Position numbers and translations under genes: made by a program
Origin: Reticulitermes lucifugus
Taxonomy: Eukaryota > Arthropoda > Insecta > Blattodea > Rhinotermitidae
DNA: 27,716 nt
NCBI GenBank assembly: GCA_026260175.1
Contig: JAKCWW010005357.1
Span: 8,852 to 36,567 of the forward strand
Reading direction: 5' to 3'
Part shown: one piece after another, positions 18,914 through 25,847 of the stretch
Numbering within the stretch: the first letter of the stretch is position 1
Layout: each line of letters opens with the position of its first letter
Notes under the pieces: model-generated
Told to the model about the DNA's origin: nothing
What the model saw: the letters and a program-made list of their open reading frames with translations, nothing else
Databases searched by the model: none

Positions 18914-18956
18914 GCATTACGTTTCGGAAGCCGGCGCTGCTTCCTTCTTCAGGTAA
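18914..18956 (-). ncRNA. Hammerhead-like ribozyme, FB2 left arm, intact core
   Basis: The minus strand reads CTGAAGA (18952-18946), an extra A, stem II GGAAGC..GCTTCC, GAAAC (18925-18921), and GTA with predicted cleavage between 18918 and 18917. All conserved core positions C3-U4-G5-A6, G8-A9 and G12-A13-A14 are present. U16.1-A17 satisfies the UH rule. Stem I is poor (C opposite A at the first pair). Confidence 0.5.
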
Positions 18957-19225
18957 AGGAAAGAATCTAATCTGGTGGTCTTCTTAGAAATAGCTACTCT
19001 CATTCGCTGGTCACCACACGTCAGTAAATTTGTTAAGATGTTCACCTGAGACCAGATCTTATTCATGGGTAGTAAGAGGCAAACGGCTATTAAAAATTAT
19101 AAATTAACTAGAAGACAGAAATAAAAGCTGGATCAACCACAAATTAAATCCATAAAAAGGACAATGACCTCAGCCTGAGCAGACCACAGACACAACACAA
19201 AAACCAGAACACGCATATTTAAGAC

Positions 19226-19262
19226 GAAATCAGAGCCGGCTTCCGACACCACTTAGTACTTC
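19226..19262 (+). repeat. Decayed hammerhead half, FB2 right arm
   Basis: GAGCCGGCTTCCGACACC retains one stem II strand but has GACAC in place of GAAAC and no CTGANGA. Inactive. Confidence 0.45.
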
Positions 19263-19372
19263 ATTAAAAAAGAATCAGACGATTGACAAAGTCCAAAGAG
19301 AGAAAATTACTTCTGTTCGCCTTAATTATGTTTATTAGGTTATAAGTGAAACTGTTTTTCATGTCATGTGAT

Positions 19373-19605
19373 GAGTCGGGTAGCGCAGTCAGTATAGTGC
19401 TTCGGCTATGGGGGCGACAGAAACAATGGGATTCGAATCTCGGCAGGAACAAGAATTTTACTTTTCTCCACAATATCCAGACCCACTCTGGTGCCCACCC
19501 ACTCACGCTACTATTCTGTGATTACCGGGAGCTTTTCGTCCATGGTAAAGCAGCTTACCACTCGTCTTTCTCTAGTACCGATGTTAAGAATGCGTGACCC
19601 AATAT
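19373..19605 (+). repeat. SINE-C copy 2
   Basis: The A box GGTAGCGCAGTCAGTATAGTGC starts near 19379 and the B box GGGATTCGAATCTCGG near 19430, giving a complete tRNA-like pol III head. The body shares three ordered blocks with 8159-8400. It ends about GTTAAGAATGCGTGACC without an obvious A tail. The 83-codon frame through it is a shadow. Confidence 0.7.
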
Positions 19606-20156
19606 TTTGACTGCCTCGTATGCCTTCATGACGTGCTAAGAAACAAATTTAAATTTCACTCCATGTGAGCTGAAATTTTCACTGCTCTGTTGACTGCATA
19701 GCTAATTCGGTGTTAGTACCCGGTTCGACAGGTCGTATTCAGAATCCGTCCGTAGGCTAGGTGCCAAGTAACATTTCATAACGTGCCGGTTCTTGGGGTT
19801 AGAGGCTATTTGTAGTTCTTAAACTACAGGATCGCCCAATGACGGCAGTCCGAAACTGGCTTCTTCAATATTGCAGTGTTTGCAGCTACGCTCCTTTCTT
19901 GAAGGCCGTTTCCTTCATCAACAAATATGAAACCGATAACAAATCATGTGGGACAAATATACGATTTATACATCTGCGATATCGTGGTAAAAATCTACCA
20001 TTTAATTATATTCTGGAGCTATAGAATTTAATAGCATTGAATGCAGCGGGATTGATCGGTGACGAGCATGTAAAGATTTCAAAGGTACCCCGGGTCATTT
20101 CTGTGTGCTGCCTCCTTATGCGTGAGGTATGGCTGAAGGGGCCCATAGAAACATGC

Positions 20157-20434
20157 CAATAGCCGTTAATATTTTTAGTCTGGCCTTTTTACACCTATTC
20201 ATTCTAGGGGTACAGGGGTATCGGTGCACTTGATCACAACCAATGACACACACACATTCTCTCTCTCTAGGAGTCCTCTGGACGAGGGGTCGGCGGTTGT
20301 AGAGACTTCTACCCGACAACACACAGCACTCACAAGAGACATATATCCATCCGCCCGGCGGATTCGAACCCGCAATCCCAGAACACCGGCCACAGACCCA
20401 CGCCATAGACCGCGCGGCCACAATAGCCGTTAAT
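20157..20434 (-). repeat. SINE-B copy 2 with perfect 14-bp target duplication
   Basis: The element occupies 20420-20171 on the minus strand. The head TGGCCGCGCGGTCTATGGC and B box GGGTTCGAATCCGCC lead into a body matching 18645-18860, then a 3' end of A-rich patches (GTGTAAAAAGG, CTAAAAAT). CAATAGCCGTTAAT is present exactly at 20157-20170 and 20421-20434: a target-site duplication, so boundaries are precise. Translated frames such as the Gly-Ser-Asn-Pro-rich one on the minus strand are common SINE shadows, not genes. Confidence 0.88.
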
Positions 20435-22258
20435 CTGGCTGAAATTCGGCCTCTCTAACTTTACGGGCCTGAGTTTTTGTCCCGATTTGTTGTGACGCAG
20501 AAACCTCTGGATCAGAAAAGAAGAAGCGTGAGTTTCAGAGAAAATTGCGACTATCTGCAAGTACAGCCTAGGTTTCTATGTAGGACGATAATATTAAAAT
20601 GGATGTCAGTAACAGTTTTCAAAATCTGATCAGGATTGTCGCAGGATTTTGTGAATTTGCTACTGGAATTCAGAATTTTGTTAAGTTAGAGAATTTCGTG
20701 ATCAGCTCAGTAATTGCTGATACAACGTTTTCCAAATAATGGCTTGTGAGCTTGAGTTAAGAAGGCAGGAACTCGCTGTGTGTTTGAACGGACTTTCCAC
20801 CATTTTTCTCACGCTTTGTTTGTGTGGATAAACTGGTAAGGGCTCTGTGCAGCTGTTCCGATATGAGGGACCCGCACCTCTGTCATCTCAGGGCTGTACA
20901 GAAGAAGCGATCACATGGCCCGTCGACTGCATGCCGCTTAAATCATTGCTGTTCCCTTCAACTTAAGTCTTGTGTCTTATGGTGAGCAAATTCTGGTCAT
21001 TGACCTCACTGTTGTGTTTAGTGACGAGGGAGAGAGCTTAAGGCTAAACTGCCACCGACTACGAGAAAGATGTAGAAAAATATTTTCTGAAAGATAAATT
21101 TAGAATGGAGATGGAGGTTACTGAAAGTAAAATAACTTGTATTAAACCTTCAAAGACGAAACGTGCTTTATTTAATATAAGGACCCATTGCGTACCGCGC
21201 AGTAAACACTCTTCACCTCGGTTGTAAAAAACCAATCAGTTAGTGATGTATAAGGCACAAGTTGCTGTTTGTTCTGACATCCGTGTTAAACGTATAGCGC
21301 ATCGTGAGCACCATGTAGGATGTTTGACTGTTGAGCCTGGTGGTAAGTAAAGTAACCGCTAGGCTTTAAAAGTTTAATAACGTAGAGATGCTCCCCGACT
21401 TACGCAATTTCAAGTTACTCAATTTCAGACTTGTTCAATTTGTTAAAAAAGTACAAAATTGAAAAACATTTGAGATGCGTGCCGAAATCTTCCTTACAGG
21501 AATGAAAGCTCAACGTGAAGAAGGTGGCGGAAGAATACTGCTGGGCGATAACACAGGCAGGGTGTGGTCATACTGCGGCCGATCAATTTACAACGGTTTG
21601 GTTTTCAGCTGGACTCCCTTATGTGTATATATATGTATTTGACCTTATATATAATCAGTTCCGCCTTGCGCAAAATTCGTCTTGCGAAGGAACGTAACTA
21701 CTGCATCATTCGGGGAGTGTCTGTAGTCTATTTAAAATGCGCGGCAGAATGTTGCTCTTGTGACAAGTGCAGAATGTATAACGTTTCTTCAAACGACTCA
21801 TCAGATGGCTTATGTGGATAATATAGTATATAAACAAAATATTATAACATTTTTTCATATACATTTTGCGCATCCTTACACCATTTCGTTTGGACATTTT
21901 CCTCGTACCAGCATTAATATAAGCAAGCTCTGATTCTGCCTGACAAGAAATTTATAGAAAACTTGTCGGATGCAGCATCTGAAATACAGACACCATTTGG
22001 CACATACAAGGGAAGATAACATTGAACCAGATCTTAAAGTAGCTGAGTGCCAGGGCGTGGTCTGATTCAGCTGACTTATGGCAGGGTCTAGTGGCGAGCA
22101 CAATACTGAAATTTGGGATTTACAAAAGACAAGAATTTCTCGATAAACTGAGCGTTGCTGAAGAAAGACTCTTTTTTTCGTGAAGTTTGTTAAAGATGTT
22201 AGGGTTGTCCGTATTTAAGTGTCACTTATGAACACCCATGAGTAAATCGAAAGGAAGT
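20435..22258. other. Intergenic, nothing assigned
   Basis: No gene, RNA or repeat recognised. Open frames are at most 85 codons and overlap on both strands. A short self-similar patch near 21390-21440 (CAATTTCAAGTTACTCAATTTCAGACTTG) is noted only. Confidence 0.5.
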
Positions 22259-22334
22259 TAAAACAGTTTATATCAAACCAACTGATGCACAATTAAGAAC
22301 CACTTTTTATTGTAGCTTTTATAAAATATTTGTA

Positions 22335-22374
22335 CCCCTACATATGTTTCAAACCTTAGTTCATCGTCAGGGGT
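22335..22374 (-). ncRNA. Hammerhead-like ribozyme, FB3 left arm, intact core
   Basis: Minus strand: CCC, CTGACGA (22370-22364), extra T, stem II GAAC..GTTT, GAAAC, ATAT, GTA, then GGGG. Stem I is CCC/GGG. Stem III is AC/GU closing AUAU. Predicted cleavage lies between 22339 and 22338. All core residues are present; position 7, free in hammerheads, is C. Confidence 0.65.
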
Positions 22375-22441
22375 GTCAGCTGTGCTGTTTGAGCTTCAAA
22401 ATTATGTAATTGAAGTGTAGTAGCTTTTAAAGACAAAAAAC

Positions 22442-22481
22442 CCCCCTGACGATGAACTAAGGTTTGAAACATATGTAGGGG
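22442..22481 (+). ncRNA. Hammerhead-like ribozyme, FB3 right arm, intact core
   Basis: CCCC (stem I), CTGACGA at 22446-22452, extra T, stem II GAAC (22454-22457) with GTTT (22462-22465), GAAAC at 22466-22470, ATAT, GTA, then GGGG at 22478-22481 (stem I partner). Predicted cleavage is after A22477. This is the best-formed motif in the window: stem I has four G-C pairs and every conserved core base is present. Stem II is short with one G-U pair. Confidence 0.68.
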
Positions 22482-22557
22482 TACAAANATTTTATAAAAG
22501 CTACAATAAAAAGTGGTTTTTAATTGTGCATCAGTTGGTTTGATATAATCTGTTTAG

Positions 22558-22911
22558 TAAAGAAGCACGTTGTTAATAACGTGAAAGTTAAAACAGTATT
22601 TTCTCGCCACCACAAGGCTTTATAATAATAAAATGACAGTACGTCTTTTATGATGGCTATATTTGTGGGTGCTATACGACATCATTATCAGGTGTCTAAG
22701 TACAAATTCAAGCTTATAACTGATTATTGTAATATTTTTGTGTCTTTTGGCTCATACTACATTTATTTTGTATTAGACGACAATAATATTAAAATCAATA
22801 TAATGAAGCAAATATTTACAATACAGTTTTTTTATACATTACTTCTATTTTCAAAATCGTATGGAAATGAAGTTTCATGATTTCTGAACCTTGCCTTCAC
22901 CTGAGTTTAAG
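22558..22911. other. AT-rich stretch between FB3 and FB4
   Basis: No gene supported. The 76-codon frame at 22650-22880 is AT-driven and Ile/Tyr/Phe-rich with no motif. Confidence 0.5.
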
Positions 22912-22962
22912 AAAAACCAACAAATGCGCAAGATTATTAACAAGTGTAAGATGTATTTACAA

Positions 22963-23005
22963 CCCCTACATATGTATCAGCAAATAAATTGCCATCGTAA
23001 TGAGG
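22963..23005 (-). ncRNA. Degenerate hammerhead motif, FB4 left arm
   Basis: On the minus strand the GTAGGGG end, the ACATATGT stem III and stem II GGCAA/TTGC remain. The core CTGANGA has become ATTACGA, and GAAA has become GATA. Likely inactive. Confidence 0.5.
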
Positions 23006-23051
23006 TATTTATCAAAGAACTACAAGTACTTGTAGTTCTTTGATAAATACC
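23004..23051. repeat. Perfect 48-bp palindrome at the FB4 centre
   Basis: GGTATTTATCAAAGAACTAC.. and its exact reverse complement meet at 23027/23028 (centre AAGTACTT), with zero spacer and no mismatch over 24 bases per side. Confidence 0.95.
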
Positions 23052-23091
23052 CCCTGAGGTGGCAATTTATTTGCCGAAACATATGTAGGGG
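23050..23091 (+). ncRNA. Near-complete hammerhead motif, FB4 right arm
   Basis: CCCC, CTGAGG, T, stem II GGCAA (23061-23065) with TTGCC (23071-23075), GAAAC (23076-23080), ATAT, GTA|GGGG. Stem I (four G-C pairs) and stem II (five pairs) are strong. Compared with the other copies, A9 is lost or is T, which should impair cleavage. Confidence 0.55.
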
Positions 23092-23140
23092 TTGTAAATA
23101 TATAACATCTTGTGCATTAGTTGGTCTTGACTTAAAACTC

Positions 23141-23935
23141 ACGATAAAATGCGCGGTACATGCAACATAAAACTTGCCTTCATATTTCTAATACCTATTC
23201 CCGGGAAAGGAGTCCCGTTGCGTTTAGGAAAGGCGGCAGGATGACGTCATAGGCGGTCTGGACTTTGTGGCAAGGAGAATATCGGTGCGTCAGCAGGGAC
23301 TAGGTCTCTAGTTTCGGCAACAAGACGTGAGATAGCTACATTTGTGAAAGACGGGAGTCAAACACCTACTTGCAGAATTGGACAAATGAAATGAAAATAC
23401 ACGGCCACTTATTACTTGCGTTTCTCTTCCTCGTTGCTCTGAAAACTGGAGTTGGAATCACGGTTGTAATGTCCATCTTTCGGCTGTCATACAGCAAAAG
23501 TGTGACACTCCTAAAACTACGCTCACAGTTACGCTGAAATTCTAGAATAGGCACCCCTGAGAGTCAGCCCTCTGTGTTAACATTACTCGGAAGAAGAAGT
23601 AGCGGGGCAACAAAGCTGATGTTTGGAAGTACAGTGGAAGGGGAACCCCCCAAGAGCAACAGGGAATTCCCTCCCTGACTTGAAGTGCGATTTAAACAAT
23701 ATATATGCTACCCCTGCTGACAGTTGTAAGCAACAGTGTCGTCATTTTATGTCTGCATTGCCAGTTTAAATCTCGTTTCTTTCGTTCAGGTCGAAGGAAA
23801 GGACAGATGGGGCAGGACTCCTTGCTTGAGATACTTTCCGTTAACCCTTTCACGATGAAGTTCGTTGGATCCGTCTAACGACATATGTGTATGTGGTTAC
23901 GTGTGTGGCAATATGTTCAGGAGCTCGAAGTTTAA
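23141..23935. other. Intergenic, nothing assigned
   Basis: No gene or repeat recognised. The 62-codon minus-strand frame at 23366-23554 has no motif. Confidence 0.5.
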
Positions 23936-24100
23936 AATTAGCGCGTCTAGCGCATACCCTAGTCATTCTACCGACTGCGCTATCCCAGCTAATAATAATA
24001 ATAATAATCTAGATTTGTATTTGGAAGATGCTCTTTTCGAATCTCGGCCAGAACAAGTATGTGCTAATTAGGATTTCACTTCGTCTCTCCAGTATCTCGA
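23936..24100. repeat. SINE-C-like fragments around an (AAT)n run
   Basis: On the minus strand, GGATAGCGCAGTCGGTAGAATG (about 23986-23965) is an A-box head like that of SINE-C copy 2. On the plus strand, TTCGAATCTCGGCCAGAACAAG (24035-24056) matches the B box and following bases of SINE-C. The two pieces point in opposite directions, with (TAA)n between them (23991-24007). Probably two eroded or rearranged fragments. Confidence 0.4.
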
Positions 24101-24129
24101 TTATGCTAGAACCACTACCTTCCGGCTGC

Positions 24130-24274
24130 GTTCAATGCATCATGTGCTGTTCAACCTACCGTTCAATGCATCATGTGCTGTTCAACCTACCGTTCAAAGC
24201 ATCATGTGCTTTTCAACCTACCGTTCAATGCATCATGCGCTGCTTTTCCTGCCGTTCAATACATTGTGCGCTGG
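24130..24274. repeat. 31-bp tandem repeat, about 4.7 copies
   Basis: The unit begins GTTCAATGCATCATGTGCTG and ends TTCAACCTACC. Copies start at 24130, 24161, 24192, 24223 and 24254 (partial). Copies 1 and 2 are identical, copy 3 has two changes, copy 4 more, and the partial copy 5 is most diverged. Since 31 is not a multiple of three, the open frames through it are accidental. Confidence 0.95.
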
Positions 24275-24452
24275 TATTTCCACATTTTGACCTTACATTC
24301 TTTTAGATACCAATTGCTACGTAAAATAAACCACCTCAAAAGACAGCTGTGGAAATAGACAAATTTATGCACTGAACCATATTTCATAACATAGGAGACT
24401 TATTGGAAGAGAGAAGGAGAGAGAGTTTGGTATGGACATATACATACACGCA

Positions 24453-24760
24453 GGCCTACATGTACATTTTTCTTTTTATTGAAGGGCCCCGCAGCAGATG
24501 CTACGGACGCACCGCAGCCTTAAAGTCTTATTGTGCAACCCTGCGATGAAGATGAGGTTTTTTATGCTTTTCCATTTTAATGGAGCACCGGTGGAATTAA
24601 ATTGACAGGGGAAAACCGAAGTACTCGGAGAAAAACCTGTCCCAGTGACACTTTGTCCACCACAAATCCCACATTGACCGACCCGGGATCGAGCCCGAGC
24701 CTCCGCGGTAAGAGGCCGGCGACTAATCGCCTGAGCCATGGCACGGCCTACATGTACATT
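24453..24760 (-). repeat. SINE-A copy 3 with perfect 16-bp target duplication
   Basis: The element is 24744-24469 on the minus strand, ending in an A-rich tail (CAATAAAAAGAAAAA). GGCCTACATGTACATT occurs exactly at 24453-24468 and 24745-24760, so this is a clear target-primed insertion and defines the family ends. The A-box-like stretch TGGCTCAGGCGATTAGTCG and the B box near 24692-24682 (GGCTCGATCCC) are present. Copy length is about 276 bases. The 107-codon minus-strand frame is a shadow. Confidence 0.92.
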
Positions 24761-25636
24761 ACTGGCGACAGTACTCGGTCCAAAGGACACTTTGATCAAG
24801 GCTGAAATTAGGTAGGAGGTTTGCCGGTTTATCCTCCTCCACCGAAAAATAACATTTTAGTCTCTTTAAAAAAAGACAGACCTTTAGTTGGAAATGAAGC
24901 TGTGACCATTTAATTCAAGACCAATTAATTTTAGAATTCACGCAAAGAAACCTAGAAGTTACTGGTAAACTTTTCAGCTTTACTGAAATGAAATTCTGTG
25001 TGCCTTACCAAGATGCTTTGCAAAACAGGCACTTTGTATCGGCCTTCGACACATTTAAAGCTTCCGAACGAAATAGACAAGAATGCTGGAACTCAAAATT
25101 GCCCCATTGCTGCCCGTAATCATGGAAGCGTCTTCGTGGCCGGTGGAAGAAAGACCGGGGTCAGATATTTTATAATTAGATTAGTGTAGTAGAATATATC
25201 GTTTCAAAACTCGGCTCTCTTCGTAGCAAATCCTCCTTATTAGTAAGCAATGTGTTTTATTAACTCCTTCTCCAAAGCCAGTTGGTTTGTTCCTTCCTTT
25301 CTTGTAGGGTGCTACTGGCCATTTCGGCCCAAAGTCGACCTTTTCTCGGGTTTAAGAAATCTCCTTTATAGGTGTTTCCTGGGACTCCTTTCATGAGGAG
25401 ACATCTCGTTGCAAGGTCCGTGAAGTGCTCAAGGTACAACGAACACAAATAGAACCTCTACACCTGTGCCTCCAGTAAGTTCAGACCCCAAGGTCCAAAT
25501 GTTGGAGCGGCTGAAGACAGCAAGGCCACTGTGATGGGCAATTAGGTTTGTTCAGTGTTTAATGCTGCGAGAACTGGTCATGTTCACTTCTGGGTTTTGT
25601 TCATTTGTCCGTTTCTGCGTAACAAAATACAGAATT
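24761..25636. other. Intergenic, nothing assigned
   Basis: No gene is supported. A moderately GC-rich patch (25260-25450, open on the minus strand for 62 codons) has no recognisable motif and may be an unidentified repeat. Confidence 0.45.
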
Positions 25637-25683
25637 GAGATCTGCTCTCTTCTGGGATATTACGCAGCGTTGAGTTGTAGTTC

Positions 25684-25727
25684 GGTACCGACGTTTCTGG
25701 ATAACCTATTGATCCCATCTTCAAGGA
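25684..25727 (-). ncRNA. Hammerhead-like motif, FB5 left arm, C3 changed
   Basis: Minus strand: TTGAAGA, T, stem II GGAT..ATCC, then A and GAAACGTC|GGTACC. C3 is T and there is an extra A before GAAA. The cleavage end GTC and the palindrome ACGT are intact. Confidence 0.5.
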
Positions 25728-25755
25728 TCAAGAAGTCCTTCTTGGACCCTTCTTG

Positions 25756-25798
25756 ACCCTTGAAGATGGGACCGATATGTTGTCCCGAAACATCGGTA
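25756..25798 (+). ncRNA. Hammerhead-like motif, FB5 right arm, C3 changed
   Basis: TTGAAGA (25760-25766), T, strong stem II GGGAC (25768-25772) with GTCCC (25782-25786), GAAAC (25787-25791), ATC|GGTAC. As in the left arm, C3 is T. Here the stem III palindrome is ACAT rather than ACGT. Activity is doubtful. Confidence 0.5.
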
Positions 25799-25847
25799 CA
25801 GAACTACCACTGAAGGCTGTGTAATATCCCAGAAGAGCTCAGATCTC

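Larger units (their letters stand above)
18885..19310. mobile_element. Foldback element FB2, relative of FB1, with insertion or longer centre
   Basis: The left arm (about 18885-19015) aligns with the FB1 left arm: CATCGTCCAATTTTTAATGAAGC, the hammerhead block, AATCTAATCTGGTGG. The right part (19225-19310) aligns with the FB1 right arm: GAGCCGGCTTCCGA, CTTCATTAAAAAAG, GACGATTGACAAAGTCCAAAGAGAG. Between them lie about 210 bases absent from FB1. They show no coding signal and could be original internal sequence or an insertion. Confidence 0.65.
22259..22557. mobile_element. Foldback element FB3, near-identical arms with two intact hammerhead cores
   Basis: The left arm 22259-22374 and right arm 22441-22557 are inverted repeats with only a few differences over about 115 bases. 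A 66-base AT-rich spacer separates them. Outer ends read ATCAAACCAACTGATGCACAATTA on the left and its complement on the right. Each arm has a complete outward-reading hammerhead motif. There is no coding sequence. The single N at 22488 lies in the right arm. High arm identity suggests a recent origin or ongoing gene conversion. Confidence 0.85.
22912..23140. mobile_element. Foldback element FB4, arms meet without spacer
   Basis: The arms run about 22912-23027 and 23028-23140, joined directly at the perfect palindrome 23004-23051. The outer ends (ACCAAC.AATGCGCAAGAT and ATCTTGTGCATTAGTTGGT) resemble those of FB3. Both elements share ACCCCTACATATG/CATATGTAGGGGT, so they belong to one family. 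The left arm has about 15 extra bases and more changes than the right. Confidence 0.8.
25637..25847. mobile_element. Foldback element FB5 with two hammerhead-like motifs
   Basis: The arms, about 105 bases each, start at GAGATCTG and end at CAGATCTC. Matching blocks are TCTTCTGGGATATTAC/GTAATATCCCAGAAGA, GTAGTTCGGTACCG/CGGTACAGAACTAC and CCCATCTTCAAGG/CCTTGAAGATGGG. The tip contains a further AAGAAG/CTTCTT stem. Outward motifs lie at 25684-25727 (minus) and 25756-25798 (plus). No coding sequence. Sequence differs from FB1-FB4, but the architecture is the same. Confidence 0.8.

Noticed and set aside
19373-19450. tRNA gene
   Set aside because: Same reasoning: pol III head of SINE-C followed by a shared body; cloverleaf stems do not pair well.
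20116-20560. Several 69-101 codon frames, both strands
   Set aside because: All lie on SINE-B copy 2 and its flanks; typical SINE shadows.
21149-21172. GACGAAACGTGC as another hammerhead end
   Set aside because: Cleavage position would be UG, which violates the UH rule, and there is no CTGANGA or stem II upstream.
22650-22880. 76-codon plus-strand frame rich in Ile, Tyr, Phe
   Set aside because: Composition follows AT richness; no conserved motif or signal beyond hydrophobic runs.
22259-23140. CRISPR-like array
   Set aside because: Repeats are inverted rather than direct, sequence is eukaryotic, and there are no spacers or cas genes.
24476-24799. 107-codon minus-strand open frame
   Set aside because: Lies in SINE-A copy 3; equivalent frames are broken in the other copies.
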